NCBI GenBank assembly: GCA_933228915.1
Contig: OW121827.1
Location: forward strand, 17,271,286-17,335,285
Direction: 5' to 3'
DNA from: Telmatherina bonti
Lineage: Eukaryota > Chordata > Actinopteri > Atheriniformes > Telmatherinidae
Length of the DNA: 64,000 nucleotides
Of the stretch, positions 31,791-45,557 are shown piece by piece. Made by a program: the position numbers and the translations under genes. The notes under the pieces were generated by a model. The model searched no databases. It had not been told where the DNA came from and was given only the letters and a program-made list of their open reading frames with translations. Every line of letters starts with the position of its first letter. Position 1 is the first letter of the stretch.

Positions 31791-34700
31791 ATGGGAGAAA
31801 AGGAGCTCAGCCTTGTTGACAAGAATTTAACAAGGTAGTTTCTAATCACACATCTCTGTCGTTTGGGTTTAAATTGCGATTTAACATTTGCAAAACGTTG
31901 AATGAATTACATAAGGTATAGAGAGCATTTAAAGGTGGATGGTGATCAACTTTTACATAGATACATTGTTGTATTATGCAACTTTTTGTTCACAACTAAA
32001 AAGAAATCTTAATCTTCCGCTATCAATGTTAACATGAACACCTTTACCTGATCACCAGTAGATTTTGCATCAGAATAATTATTGTAAACAAGTTTTTAAC
32101 ATTGTGACAGTTATCCAGATTTGTGTCAGCTGATTCATTTTCACTAATTTTGCTTATTGATTGTTGGGTTTGTTTAAGTTTTAATGTTTAAAATAACAGA
32201 AAATGTGGTACATGCTGAAATGTGCTGATTGTAAATTTTACTTGTTCATAGCGAATAAGTTTTCAATTTTCCCTTGTGATTAAAGTATTTTTCATGCAGT
32301 TAATTTAACTGAATAAAAAAAATGTATTGCCTTGCCAGCGTTATGTCTCCTTTATCTTGGATTTAAACTTTATATTTCTGATTTTAAAGGCATTTATTCA
32401 ACCAAATAGTATAATTATTTTATGGATGCAAAGTTATAAACTGAAATGGTCATTAGTACAATTTGTCATACAGAGAAAATGCTTGTTTGTGCTAGTTTTA
32501 CCCTCTGCATTGATTCTTAATGTGTTCCTTCCTCTGTAGTTTGGCAGACATTCCCCTGTCTCCCAGTGTCACGTCTCTTAGTCTCCACTGCAATCACATC
32601 CCAAGGATTGAGGGTTTAACTTCAGCTTGGCACTTGCGGCACTTAGACCTTTCGTCCAATCGCATTTCTAAGATTGAGGGTCTGAGTTCCCTCACATCCC
32701 TGAGGACTTTGAATTTATCGTGCAACTTAATCACCAAGGTTGAAGGTAAGTCTTAGTCAACATTTTACTTAGACAATAAATGTTTTGGCTCTGCACAAGT
32801 TATGTAGGTAATAATTCTTTGTTACATTGTCTTGTGTTTGCTGTCACTGTTCTGTGAGCAGTGAAATCACTCAGTTGTTATTGTCCTCCTGCTTTACATC
32901 AGGACTGAATGGCCTTGTAAACCTAACAAGATTAAACTTGTCCTACAATCAGATAAATAACCTTACCGGTGAGTCACACACTGTGTTGTCACCCCCCCAA
33001 AATGGGGAGTCTAACAAGGTACTAATATTTCAGTGATGTTTGTTCCTTATCTCCTCATTAGGCCTGTTATATCTACATGGCACAGAGTACAAACTGAAAC
33101 ACCTCAGTCTCCATGGCAACCTGCTAGACAGCATTGATCATTTCCTGCAGTGCCTGCTGGGATTACAAGGTTTAAGAGATGTCACTTTAAGCCAGGATGG
33201 TGGAGACAACCCCATTTGTGGTTCACCAGGTAGGAGAGGAAAGACTCCTGTTGTTGTGTGTTATAAAATAAACACAGTGATGTAACAATTTAACATGCAC
33301 TTACATGTGTCCGTAGAGATATTGAAATGAATGCTGTTCTGGCGTCAGTGGTTACCAATTTTCTACAATTTGACCAGCTCAAGACAGACTTTAAGCTTTT
33401 TTTTTATTGTGTTATGAGAAACACTAATTCAGAAACCACCAACAGTGTACCTGCAGGACCGTGTCTTTCCTGAACCAATGGGGTCAACCAGACACTTAGT
33501 TTCTCATAATATGTCAAACATCATGCTGCCCATTTTCTCTTTTTAAATACAGTTATAACAAGGATTTTGATTGAATTAACTAAATATTGATGCATCAAAA
33601 ATTGAAATGTCTCTGACTAGGTGCACAAAAAATGCTCATTACACAGAAAAAATGGAATTAAGAAGCGTTATGTATGTTTTAGATTATGTCATCATTTAAT
33701 ACTGCAGTTGATTTCTGCAAGTCAAGTTTATTTATATAGCACAATTCAACAACAGGGTGATTCAAAGTGCTTTAGAGACAATAAAACGAAAAAATAGAAG
33801 CATAATTTTAAAGTAAAAACAAGAAAGCAAGGGAAAATAATTAACATTAAATAAACAAACATGCAGTTTTGGAATTGAAATGTCATCAATGAAACTTTGA
33901 ATAAAAAGTACTTAAATGCAGCTGAGAACTGGAGGGTCTATAACCTTGATTTAAATAGTGTTTCAGCTGATCTGAGGCTTTCTGGAAGTTTGTTCCAGAT
34001 ATGAAGAGCACAGGAGCTGAATGCAGCTTACAAAAAGTATAGAGTATATTTAATGTGAAGTCTGATTTTTTTTCTTTCCCTTTCAGAGAGGTAAAAAAAA
34101 ATTTTTTTATGAGTACTTTTTTATGTCTCAATTTGCATCAGAATATTGCCAGCAATGTTTTTAGATTACGTTTAAATTGTTATTGCTTGGTGTAAATGTC
34201 GGTTAAATTTAATAGGCATCTACATAGAATACAATAAGCTGCATAGTTAATTGCCTGAACTGTGGATCACAACATAAAGAGCAAACAGATTATATGCTGC
34301 AGGAAAGATGTAATGAAAAAGAGAGGAGCGGTACAATCAGAAATTATTTTTACATTATAAATTAAAGTTAAACGTGAAAGATCCAACATGACTTTTTTTA
34401 TTATTGTATTTGAAATATTTGCAGAAAATTTCTCCCAAAAACGTGTCTAACATACCCAGAGATGTTTTGTAAGCTATCATGTGTGATAGACCAACACCAA
34501 GAGGGTTATATGTGGTAAATGTGCCTACAAAATTGGTTAAAAGTTTATTGACTTATCAGTTAGTCAACTTGCATCTCAGTGAAAAGGACTATTACTGTGC
34601 AAAAGTGACAAAATTTGTGTATTTAGTTTGCTGCATCAGCAAACATTGCCATCTGGCGTTTCACCACTTGTATAAAAAGCTCGATACGACAAATTTTCAG

Positions 34701-35124
34701 ATGAGTAATTGAGAATTTCATTCATAAATTGGCCATGAGAATGAGATGCTTTATATAGCTAGACATTTTCCTGTCTTTGTTTTTGGTAGTTCCAACAAAA
34801 CCTGAGAGTTGTACTTCTGTGTGCTTTACTGTATAATTATACCTCAGTAAAAGTCTGTCACATTCAGGTTGACAATCTGTAGCAGTAATAACTGATCTTT
34901 TCTGTCTTTTTTTCCATCTCATGGCCTTATATCTTTGTTATTTGGATTGACGTTGGTATTAACGCTAATAAAGCTTTGCTTTGTTCATATTATCTGTGTC
35001 TTCCTGTTCACAATTCATTCAATACAGTAAATGGTTAAAAAAGAAGTCCCTTTAATCTGAAAACAAAAAGTGTACTTTTCTCCCTTTTCTAATGCTTTAT
35101 ATTTTAATGTGAATGTATACGTAT

Positions 35125-35158
<34 letters not shown>

Positions 35159-35529
35159 ATATATATATATATATATAATATATACATGTATATGTAGATA
35201 GATAGATATATATGTAAAAGGGATAATTTTTTTAATGTAATTTCTGGATTTTATGCAACATGATAACCATAACACCTGCTGATAATGACATTCAGTCACA
35301 CAGCTTCCACTTTGTCAGGTTTTTCTAATTCATATTTATTCATGTTCTTCTGCAGGTTACTGGGAGGTTGTCATGGAGTCACTGCCACAGATCTCAGTTT
35401 TGGATGGCCTGGATCGCCTAAGGCATCCATCATCTCCAGGTATAAGCAGTCTCTGTGACATTCCTGGCCTGGAAGACTATGTGGAGTTCCTGCTTTCCTC
35501 TGATACAAGTCACAATGAAGCGGTGAGGT

Positions 35530-35563
<34 letters not shown>

Positions 35564-38500
35564 CAGTATCATTACATTAAAGTTTATGTACAGTAAATGA
35601 TTCATTTCCTGAATGTCTTAGGGGCTGCATTTCATTAAAGCTTCTTTCCAGTTTCATATGATGCTGGATATGGGCTCCCTGTTAAATATGTCTTTCTTAA
35701 CTGAATTAATTGTCTCTCCCCCTCGAGTTAAAAAAAATCCCTTAAAACATCAGCCCTTTACTGCTTCCTTATATAAACTTAAAATGTTACTAATATAACA
35801 TTTAATTTCAGGGTAAAGGTGTTGTCACGACACCCCGTATTGACCAGGTGCTCACCCAGTTTCGTGAACAGATTGCCTCCAAAGCAGCCACAGATCCAGC
35901 CACACAGTCACTGAAAGAGCCAGTCGCCCAACTTGTTAGTCAGAGGGCCCACCCTGTTGGTTTCACCGAGGCTGATCCAGCAGAGCCCATTAATGAAGAA
36001 CGCATCAGGAAGCTGGAGCACCAGGTGTCTCAGCTCATCCAGCAGGTGCAACTTTAACCATACTGCTCATATATCTCATCTTATGTCTTCAATAGATGGC
36101 AGGTGACTGAATTGTCATATTAAAGCGGTTTCTCTGCTAGTGAAAATGTTTTTTGACTTTCAACTCTACGTAAAATTTTACATTCTTGTCTATTAAATGA
36201 TGTCATCACAGAGACCAGTGATCAGCTCCATTTAAAAAAAAAACAAAAAAGACCAGTATCATGAATATTAGTTTTCATTGACATGGTCTGACTCTCACAA
36301 ATCTCTGATCTCATTAATCAGTCTGGGGTTATGAGATGGCCAAAGTCCACACAGATGCTAATCATCTAACCTACATGACAGCCAAGCAGACCTACACAAC
36401 TGCAGTTAACCACTACTTAACTGACGGTCGTCTTGATTTAAATAAGATTATTTTGGCACCAAACTTTTTGGTATTTGTATTATTATTCTTTCTTTTCATC
36501 CCAGTAACTTTTGTAAGTGTCAGAAGTCATTAAAAACATCCTGCACATTTGCATTTATTCTTACACAGTGTTGATACTTTTGCTCAGGCTCCTGCTGGTG
36601 AAAAATCAAAAAGCCCCACACATTATGTGAAGTTACACAAAGCCAAGAGGGACACAGATCGCACGTCAGAGAGTGAGTGTGACAGTGGGAAAGAAAACAA
36701 GATACGCACTAGGATTCCCAAACATCACAGCATCATGACATCGAGCACGACCACTCAGGAGACGAAGAGCACAAGATCAGAAAGGTAAATCTGGGCAATA
36801 ACCATGTCTCAGCTGCTGGTTTACTGTTGAAAATATATATCCTTTTCCTTTTTGTTTGCATTTGTACAGTTTTGTTATAACTACCGTCCTGAAGGGGCCT
36901 CAAACTCTTCTGAAATTTTAAAACTTTGTCTTAAACTGAAGAACAGAGTCAGGGACCAAACCCTGTAGGTAGTGAAAATACCCAGATGCATTAATGTAGT
37001 TACTGATATAGTTTGCATCAATATAATCAAATACATTGTGCAGCAGAGGTTATTGTCATCTTCCTCATGCATCGGCTTGATATCATCAGGTATGTTAATC
37101 ATAGAAAAGCAGAAGAGGGTTGAGAGACTTTTTTCCTGTCATGTGATCTCTGTCACTCCTGGGATTTAAGACCCCATTTATACGGTCTATTCTCTCATCT
37201 TACTTTATCACCACTAATGACATGTGCTTCAGCTTCAGTAATTCAGTGTAAGCAAAGACACACTGCCTTGTCACAAACAAGATGAGCTCCAAATTCCATT
37301 TTTGTTGTCCAAACTTTGCTTACCTGTAAAAGGAAGTCTTCTGCCTTTGGCCTTTATTTAGCCTGATGTTTTCCTGCGTTCTCTTGAATTAAAAATGAAT
37401 TTCAACGGTCGTGTAATACACTTTTTTTTTATTTACAGTGAACAGGTGAATTATAAACCGAAGACTTCAAAGTCTGCCGTGGGACCCAAGAGGAAGACTT
37501 GTGGTGCGGGGGCTGTAGAAGCAACAAGGCAAAGAAGGAACGCACCTTTAAGAGCACCTAAGACCTCGGGCGATGTCAAAGCCCAGTTCACTCAGGAACA
37601 GGAAACCTACAGGGTACAACTGGACAGTTCACCTGCAGGCTGAATAGCAGCTTCATTTTTTATTGAGTGAATGTTTTCTCAAAGTGGTTATGTCTCCATT
37701 GAATTATTGGGGAACAAAAGTAAAGTTCTATCCAGTTCACCTATGAATTTCCAGTTAAAGAAATTCACATATTTTATTTAGTAAAGATGTTTTACACTTA
37801 TCTTTTGCGCACACCGAAGGACTGCAAAATAATGGACCTGTAAGATAATTTGACCTCTTGCCTTCTTTATTTTTCCTGAAGTCTCTTGTCACTCCTTTCC
37901 TGTGTCCATGTCTTCTCATCTTCACCACATCTGACCATTTTGTCCAAGATTTTCACCAAACAAAAGAGGAGGTAACCAGGTAGCAGGAGCAAGTAATTGG
38001 AAAACAATCTCACAGGATGTCACTCCTTTCTCAACATGTGACATGGTGTGATGTTCTTTCACATTCTGCTAATGAGTCACAAGTTGTAATGTTTTAGACA
38101 GTCTGTATGATTTTATTCTGGCCCCCTTTGCACCTCACTCAGTGTCTATATGTATATATACGTGCGTGTGTCTATGTGTATATAATGTATACTTTTCTAT
38201 GTGTGCTGTGTGGTAGACAATTGTAGAAGAACGTGATCAGGAAATGGAGAGACGTTGGAAAGCAGAACAAGCTTTGAGGAAGCTGACGGAGGAGATGAAG
38301 TTTCTTCAAACAAAAGTCAGTGAGGAAAAAGACCTTCAGAGTCTGGCTTTGCACACCACAGACAGGTAAAGAGGAAGCGCAGGTGAACATGTATGGACAA
38401 TGCACATAAGTTTCTAAATGAAACAAAAAATTTATGCAGAAAAAGTGTGTTTGAACTTGCCTTTGCTGATTTTAGCCGTCAGCTGTGTGATGGATCCTCT

Positions 38501-39739
38501 TCTGTTTTACCAGTTTAGTCTTTTGTACCGACTCTCCTGAGACGAAATCCCACTGCCTGAGTATCAGTACTACTATCACAGTTTATCTCTGTGTGCCAAA
38601 GCCTCTAATGAAAGCACACATTTAGGCTGTTACCCCATAACCGTCAAGTAAGCCTGTAATTGTCTGTGATTAAAATGGGCTAATTACCATAAGGCTCTTT
38701 ACTCTACACACACATCAAGATAACAGCTTATATTTAAATTTCAGATGTCCGAATTATCCATAATTTGACGTGTTTGTTTTTTCCTGTTCTTACAGAGTGA
38801 TATTGTGTTTGCAGATTGTACAGATAGATCACCAGGTGCAACTGAGCCGTGCATGTATTTGTTTTGCACATTTCTACTTAGATAAATCAGCATTATGCTG
38901 TAATTAAGGTCCGGTGATGTGCAGATTTCAGCAATATTACACACATCAGTCTTAACTGTCACTATCTAATGATGGCAAACACGACTGATGGTGTCGAGGC
39001 CTGCTCTTCAGGAGACGGATTATAGAGAGGTGACTCATCACGGGAGATTTGAAAAGCATCTACTGCGAATCAAGTGCTGCTACTGCTTGGCTGTTTTTTT
39101 TTTTTTTGTCATGAGTATTTTTGTTTTGTTTTCTTTTTCCTTGGTTTAATTTTTTTTTATATTGTCAGAATGCCATTTATATTTTCATCTATGTCAAATT
39201 TAAAAAATGTTGTGTTGTCACAGTATTTGAATGATGATGCCTGCTTCTGTTGGTTTTACATGCTCACAGCACATTGTTCTTCCCCTCCAGGCTGAAAGAG
39301 ATGTTGCTGAAAGAGCGATCAGGGCGCTCTGAGCTGCAGACGCGTGTTGAGGAGCTGGAGGGGCGGTGTCAGTCCCTAACCCAGAAGCTGGAGCAGGCCC
39401 GCAGCAGTGAAGATGAACGCAAGACTGCATTGCGTAGACTGGAAGAAAGCATCTCCCATGGTGACGCACTCAGGGCTTGCCAGCAGGCTGAAGAGGTACT
39501 GAAGCAGTTTTTTTTTTGTTTGTTTGTTTTTTTTAACAATGCATCAGTTGAACAAATAGTGTCCACCATATTCAGTCTGGTGATTCCTTTTAGTTGTTAA
39601 CATACATTTTGTGTGAGAAAACCAAGTTGGGTTTTCTTTTTTCTTTTCTACACATATTTGTCAGAATATTTCCTCTACACCTGGCTCTTACTGAAGTCCA
39701 CCTGTTGGGGGTCCTTATACAGAGCAAATATATATATAA

Positions 39740-39782
<43 letters not shown>

Positions 39783-39889
39783 TAGATATAGATATATATA
39801 TATATATATTAGATAGATATAGATATATATATATATATATCTATATATAGATATAGATAGATATATATATATATAGATATAGATAGATA

Positions 39890-39920
<31 letters not shown>

Positions 39921-42900
39921 ATATATATAGATATAGATATATATGTATAGAGAGAGAGGCTTGGTTCTGCAGGGAGGGTTGTTCCAACTCCAACAGACTG
40001 CTACAAAACATGCTTACCACAGATGAAGCGGTACCAGGAGCTGGAGAACAAGGCAGCAGCACTGAAGAGAGAGCTGGACATCCAGAGAGCCTCAGTGCGC
40101 CAGCACAAAGACAAACTGCAGCAGCTGCATGAACTTCTGGCATCCAGAGAACAAGAGCACAGGTACACCTGAAGAGACCTTTCTTGATATCAGGGTCACC
40201 CCGTTTTTCAAGCCTGTTGGAACCAGATCTCTCAGAGAGCAGTGATGTTTTAAATGTGCTACAATGTTTGAGGTTTCATGAAGGACTTATTAAAAATCTG
40301 TTTTTAAAATGAATAATAAAAAAAAGACTTTAGAATTGTTTTTGTTTTGTGTGAGGAATCTAAACTTTGTGATTTTTTTAATAACAATGCACAACATAAC
40401 ATATTTATTTTTTCTCAAATCATAACCGGTCGTCATTTTAAGCCAAGTTATAAGGAGATGTGTTGTCTGATTGTAACCTATTAGTATTAAGTTTGGTGAT
40501 GGCTTCTTGTAAAACAGAATATTCTTTTCCTACTCAAAACAAAATAGCTATGTGTGCAGGTTAATGTTCATTATATGATTCCCTATTTCCACAGAAAACA
40601 ACTGGAGTTGCGGTTACAACCTGGTGGAGCAGATTTCCGTGAGGCAGTGTTGAAGGAGGTTGCGTCAGCAGAGCAGAGACACAGCCAGAGGGAAGCAGAG
40701 TTGCAGGAAAAACTGTCAGAAAGCAGGAAGCAGTACGCCGCTCTAGAAGACGAATTTCGCATGGCATTAACCATTGAGGCTTCTCGTTTCTCTGAGGTCT
40801 GCGAAGATTAACACGCCATCCAAATAGCCTGTAATCATTGTAATGTTGTCCTCACTTTTAGATTGTTTTCTCTGAGCAGACCAGCTGATGGGTGATTACG
40901 CTGTACAATACAAAATATAATTATTGAACTGACACTGACCTCAATTATGAGCTTGGCTGTGAAAACTGAGATTGGATAAGCGTTACTAAGCTCAGAGCAG
41001 AATTTGAAGCAGTTTTCACTCTCATTAAACATAAGCACAACTTCTAATCTTATTCTTGATTGCCACCACTTGCACACTCCTTCACTGATGTTAACCAAAG
41101 TCTTCACCTTCAAGAAAGTCTGAACTAGAAGTAGATGGTCCTTTTAAAGGCTTGCAATACATAAGATAAAGCTGATCACGACCTTGGCAAATCAGTTAAA
41201 GCTTTGGCCAAGGTTTTTTGCTTTCACTGACACTCACAACTCTTTATTTTTCCTCTGCAGGTGAAGGAAGTGTGTGATCACATGACAGCAGAACTGGTAG
41301 AGCTCAAGGCAGCCCTCACTCAGTCCCAGCAAAGGGAAAGGAAATCAGGCTGTCTGGTGCAGGAGCTCACGGCGATGGTCAAAGAACAGAAGAGCCGCAT
41401 CTCTGAGCTCATCAAAGCCAAAAAAGAGGCTGTCACTGATCTCAAGGTGTGAAGCTTTACATTAACAACTTTTTAATAAAAACTTTTCCATTTAGAAATG
41501 ATTTGTAAGACAAACAGGGTAGCATCAGCTGGTTACATCTTAAAATTTGTTCACTCTGAGCAAGTCAGAGAATGGCTAATATCTGACTGCTTCCTTAAAA
41601 TCTGTCAGGCCTGAGAGTTGGCTGTTGATCATTAATACGGTTTCTGTATGTCCCGTCGCCAGAGCCGTCTGCATTCTTTAGAAGCAGAGGTAGAGCAGGA
41701 CCGTCGCATAGGACTGCAGCTGGAGATGCTGAAGAAAGACAAGGCAAGGTTGTTGTCTCAGCTAACAGCTCAGGAGTCGGTTATAGACGGCCTCAGGGCT
41801 GAGAGGAGGATCTGGGGCCAGGAGCTCGCTCAGCAAGGTGGGAGAAATCCAGGAGGACACTTGCTATGCACTTTGAGTCAGCACTGTAGTGCAGTATTAG
41901 TTGTTTATTGGCAGTCTTGTGTGTACTACATTAGCCTGTGTATTCCTAGTAAAATTTGGGAGGAACGTACTGTAGAGCCAGTATGACAAAGCAGTGATTA
42001 ACTTTACTATTTGTGGTTAGATATTATTTGATTTGGATGCAGGAACTTCTGCCATCCAGTGGTTATTTGGGATGCACATGTTCTTACAGAGCCAAGAAAA
42101 GCTAAGCTCATTTAGTTTCAAGCACATCACTTATTACTTTAGCACGTGCATCTATTTACTGTATTAAAATTCTGAGAATTGATATAAAGATGATCGAATA
42201 TAAGAAAACAAACAAGGAATACGATATCTGTTCATGATTGTTTATGTATTTCTTTACCAGGTGCATCACTAGCCCAGGATCGTGGACGTCTGGAGGCCAG
42301 GATAGAGGTGCTGACTACTGACCTGGAGACTCAGAAGAAACAAAATGCACGGGACCATGATGCCCTCAAAATCAAAGCCAAAATCATAGATGACCAGACT
42401 GAGACTATTCGTAAACTCAAAGAGGTATCTTGATACCCGTTTTGTTCTACAGTGATTACAGCATGTGTACTTTCAGATTGACTCAAATTGGCCTAAACAA
42501 TTAGTGCCTGCTCCATTTTATCGGGAGGTAATAAAAGAAGCTAAGGAAGAAGAAGGTACAGTCAAATGTATCCAGATAGCTTAAAAGACAAAAGTAGATC
42601 AAAATATGAAGGATGAAAGTTGGTGTTAACCTTTTAAACTCTATTTAAAAGGTCATATTGCCACCTACTAAGTAGATTAAAACATTGAATTTGATTAATT
42701 TATTCCCATTATGTGGTCCTATATTGGGACATGGGTGGTACATTTTCTACAATTATGGCTTAACTTAGTTGTGGAAATATACTGACTGGGAGTTCTCCAA
42801 ACATCCTCTAACTTCCTGCTGTTTAGACCTTGCAGGAGCGGGGCGATCAGATCCGTAGGCTGAAGGATGAGGCTGTCCAGGCCCAGAAGAAGTTCCAGCA

Positions 42901-44734
42901 GCAGCTGGAGGAGGAAACAGTCCAACAAGCAGAGCTGAAGGAACGGCTGGAGCTTATTAGTCTACGCAAAGAGGAGTTAAAACAGCACCTAGAAGACAAG
43001 GAGGCTGAGCTTCAGGAGGTCAGAGGAGCTTATAGGTAAGGGGCTACATACATACTAGAACTATGTACACAGAAAAATATTTTCTATGGTATTGTGTGTG
43101 TCTGATAATGTGTTAAAAGCAAAGTAAGACAAGAACAAAAAATTCCTGAGTAAAATATTGAATGCAAATAAAACAAAATACATTGAATTGCAAATATTAA
43201 AGCCTTTTATCCAGTTGAAAATGTGTCAGTGAGATTTCCTATTAGTTTCTGAATATTCATTTTGCAAATAGTGGTATCCTTGTTGCATTTTTTTAAGCTA
43301 GGTTTTTTCTGTTCTTTCTGTCTCCTCTGTTAGTGATTCAAGTAAGAAGTGGCAGGAGAAGGCCGATCTGCTCACTCGACTGGAGAGCCAAGTGAAGCGT
43401 ATGAAGGAGAATTTTGATTCTAAGGAGCGCCTGCTGCTGGAAGAAAGAGATAAAGCAACAGAAGCACACAAGTAAAATTAGCTAAAACCAAATCCTGTTG
43501 ACTGGATGTGACCTTATAAACAGCTTAAAATAATTTACAGTTTAATTTTAATCAGAATTTAATTAATAAGTAACAGTTATTTTTTGTCTAATGTAATCAG
43601 TAACAGTAGGAGTTTGAAATGTTTTAAATCTTTGTTTTATCTTTCCCTGCCTGCTGACAGCTGCAGTCATTAATTTATGTTAATTTTCAAATTCAAACAA
43701 TCTTTTCCATTTCCATTCAGACAACTTCTTTATATCACAACAGAAATGCTTTGCGGCACCTCATGACCATTTTTTAAAAATCTAAATTACAGTAAGGTTT
43801 CTGTGATATTTTATATTTTTATTTATTTATATAAATGGCAACACATCCTGAAAGATGAATATGTTTACTTTTTTGGAGGCAGTCTTTACATCATGTGACA
43901 TGTTATATATGTTTTACTTGTGGTTTGTCTTGCAGAGCTGCAGTGGAGAAGTTGCACTGTGTGGATGATGCTTTTCGTCGACAACTGGAATCTGTCCAGG
44001 CTGCGCACCAAGCCGAGTTGTTGCAGCTGGCAAATGAAAAACAAAAAAAGATAGAACAAGCTAATCAGAAGGTAAATTATAAACAACGGTCATGTAAAAT
44101 GGGTCTTTCTCCTTTATTGAGAGAAGAAGAGCATCTGTGTGCCTCTGTATTCATATGTTATAAATGTAAACACAAAGCAATGTTTCATTGGACAGTTCAC
44201 AAAGGTGCTGTAATGAAAGTGCTGCAAGGTGTATGTGCTTAAAGAGAGGCAGCCACACAAGCATTTCATGCACAGCTTTTGTGGTTTTTGACATTGTGAG
44301 ATTCATTATTCATTATGGATGACAGGAAAGAGAAACTAACTCCATGTTGGCATTCCACACCTTGCAACAGATCTTAAATATTACAAAGACTAGATAAATA
44401 CATAAATGTAAGAAGTGTAAAAAGTTCATGCAAATTCTAAAGTCAGAGCCTCTTCTTACTTCAGATTAATATATTTATTTGCATCTCATCCCATTAAAAT
44501 TCTGTCAACAAAAGCTTTTATTTCGGTGACTTTTCAGTGTGAAATTTTTGCTTGATGCACTTTAATGAAGCTGAACTATGTGCTTCTTACAGCTGTGCTT
44601 GTCTCTTTGTACTTCAGGTATTTGAAGTTGAGGAAGAGATGCGTCAGCTCCTAGAAGAAACAGAAGCTAACAAGAGAATCATGGAGGAAAAAATGAAACG
44701 TCTCACTAGTGTTCTGAAAGACTTTAACACATGA
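31791..44734 (+). CDS. lrrcc1: lrrcc1, leucine-rich repeat and coiled-coil centrosomal protein 1
   Basis: Nineteen coding exons: 31791-31834, 32540-32745, 32903-32968, 33062-33229, 35356-35522, 35812-36045, 36588-36784, 37439-37613, 38217-38365, 39291-39495, 40023-40162, 40595-40796, 41261-41446, 41663-41837, 42261-42424, 42827-43035, 43334-43471, 43936-44071, 44618-44734. All junctions are GT-AG and keep phase; the total of 3078 nt gives 1025 residues against about 1030 in human LRRCC1. Residues about 25-155 hold leucine-rich repeats (LDLSSNRISKIEGL, LNLSCNLITKVEGL, LNLSYNQI) and an LRR cap (SQDGGDNPIC). A basic, Ser-rich linker contains RDTDRTSESECDSGKEN, as in the human protein. From about residue 420 to the end the chain is almost all coiled coil (RWKAEQA, DDQTETIRKLKE, MEKLHSMDDAF-like EKLHCVDDAF, LLEETEANK). 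LRRCC1 is a centriole protein needed for spindle and cilium integrity, linked in people to ciliopathy. The start is the first ATG after the promoter and fits the human N-terminus only loosely, so exon 1 is the least certain part. Confidence 0.95.
33718..34095. repeat. Teleost interspersed repeat in lrrcc1 intron 4
   Basis: It begins 'caagtttatttatatagcac', 'caaagtgcttta' and includes 'ggaagtttgttccagatatg' and 'ctgaatgcagctt' further on. These phrases occur together in a high-copy fish repeat that I remember without a firm class. The 3' limit is uncertain. It lies entirely within the intron 33230-35355. Confidence 0.45.
35126..35215. repeat. (GT)n(AT)n microsatellite
   Basis: GT repeats (about 35126-35153) followed by AT and GATA repeats, in lrrcc1 intron 4 about 140 bp before exon 5. 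Confidence 0.9.
35531..35561. repeat. Poly(T) tract directly after lrrcc1 exon 5 donor
   Basis: A run of 31 T starts 8 nt after the exon 5 donor (GCG|GTGAGGTG). It may be an old retroposon tail, and U-rich RNA next to a donor can also recruit TIA1-type splicing factors. Confidence 0.8.
39727..39957. repeat. AT/GATA-rich minisatellite in lrrcc1 intron 10
   Basis: About 230 bp made of TA repeats broken by AGATATAGATA units in a higher-order pattern of roughly 45-60 bp. It ends in (GA)n 65 bp before exon 11. Confidence 0.9.
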
Positions 44735-44846
44735 AGGATGGATTCCTGTTCATGTGAAGCACTTCTGAATTTTGATATACTTTTCAAATACAAATGTATG
44801 TTTGTAATATTGTAGTCTATTTTTTGTTCTTTAGTATGATTTGCAC

Positions 44847-44852
44847 AATAAA
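44847..44852 (+). terminator. lrrcc1: lrrcc1 poly(A) signal
   Basis: AATAAA lies 113 nt after the lrrcc1 stop, in an AT-rich short 3'UTR with no competing canonical signal before it. Confidence 0.7.
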
Positions 44853-45319
44853 TATTTCAGATAACTATAAAGGTAACTATTTTTTTCAAAAATACAAATA
44901 TATAGAATTGTAAGTATCTTATTTAAGTAAGAATTTTGATTGTTTTTTTTTTTTGTTTTTTTTTTTTTACCACTTTATATAGCACTCTTGTACCAAAATA
45001 GAACTCCAGCAAAGTACCGGTAGCTTATTGCAGTCTTGATTAATTCAAATTTAGCACTTTTTTCTGACACGTCAACTTTTCATGCTGTGAATATTGAGAT
45101 TTAAGTCAAAAGGTTTATAGTAATGCTTTGAAATGATGATTTCTGAAGAAAGGCTTCAGGGTAAGAGAAATTATGATTGTTGTTTATATTAAAATAATTT
45201 TAGCTTTTGCCTTTTTAATGACTTAAAATAAAAAAAATCTTTTTATTATTAATTAATTTCACTGCGAACTGTAAATTATTTCACATTCCACATACTTTCA
45301 TTTATTCAGATTTCTTAGC

Positions 45320-45557
45320 ATCGACTGATTGGTCAGTCAAACGCAGAATGGGCGTGGCTTAGTAGGAAGGGAGATTAGGTTCTTGGCACGGGCAGGACAA
45401 GGGTTGCCATGGCAACTGTAACCTAACCTAACGTCCGTTCATTTAAAAAGGCCACAGGTACTACGGTGGTCCCGTCCCACCGAGATATCTGTTAAATTTA
45501 GGTCGCTAAATTTAGCGAAGTGAAAGAAAGAACTGAGCGCTTTTTCTTAGGACGGAG
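45320..45557 (+). promoter_or_regulatory. e2f5: e2f5 promoter and 5'UTR with E2F-like palindrome
   Basis: The block has an inverted CCAAT box (GATTGG, 45326-45331), a GC-box-like GGGCGTGGC (45350-45358) and CG-containing DNA up to the start codon. There is a perfect 16-bp palindrome TCGCTAAATTTAGCGA at 45503-45518. Each half contains TTTAGCGA, close to the E2F consensus TTTSSCGC, so binding by an E2F-DP dimer and autoregulation is plausible but inferred. No TATA box is obvious. The gap to the lrrcc1 stop is 823 bp. Confidence 0.55.
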
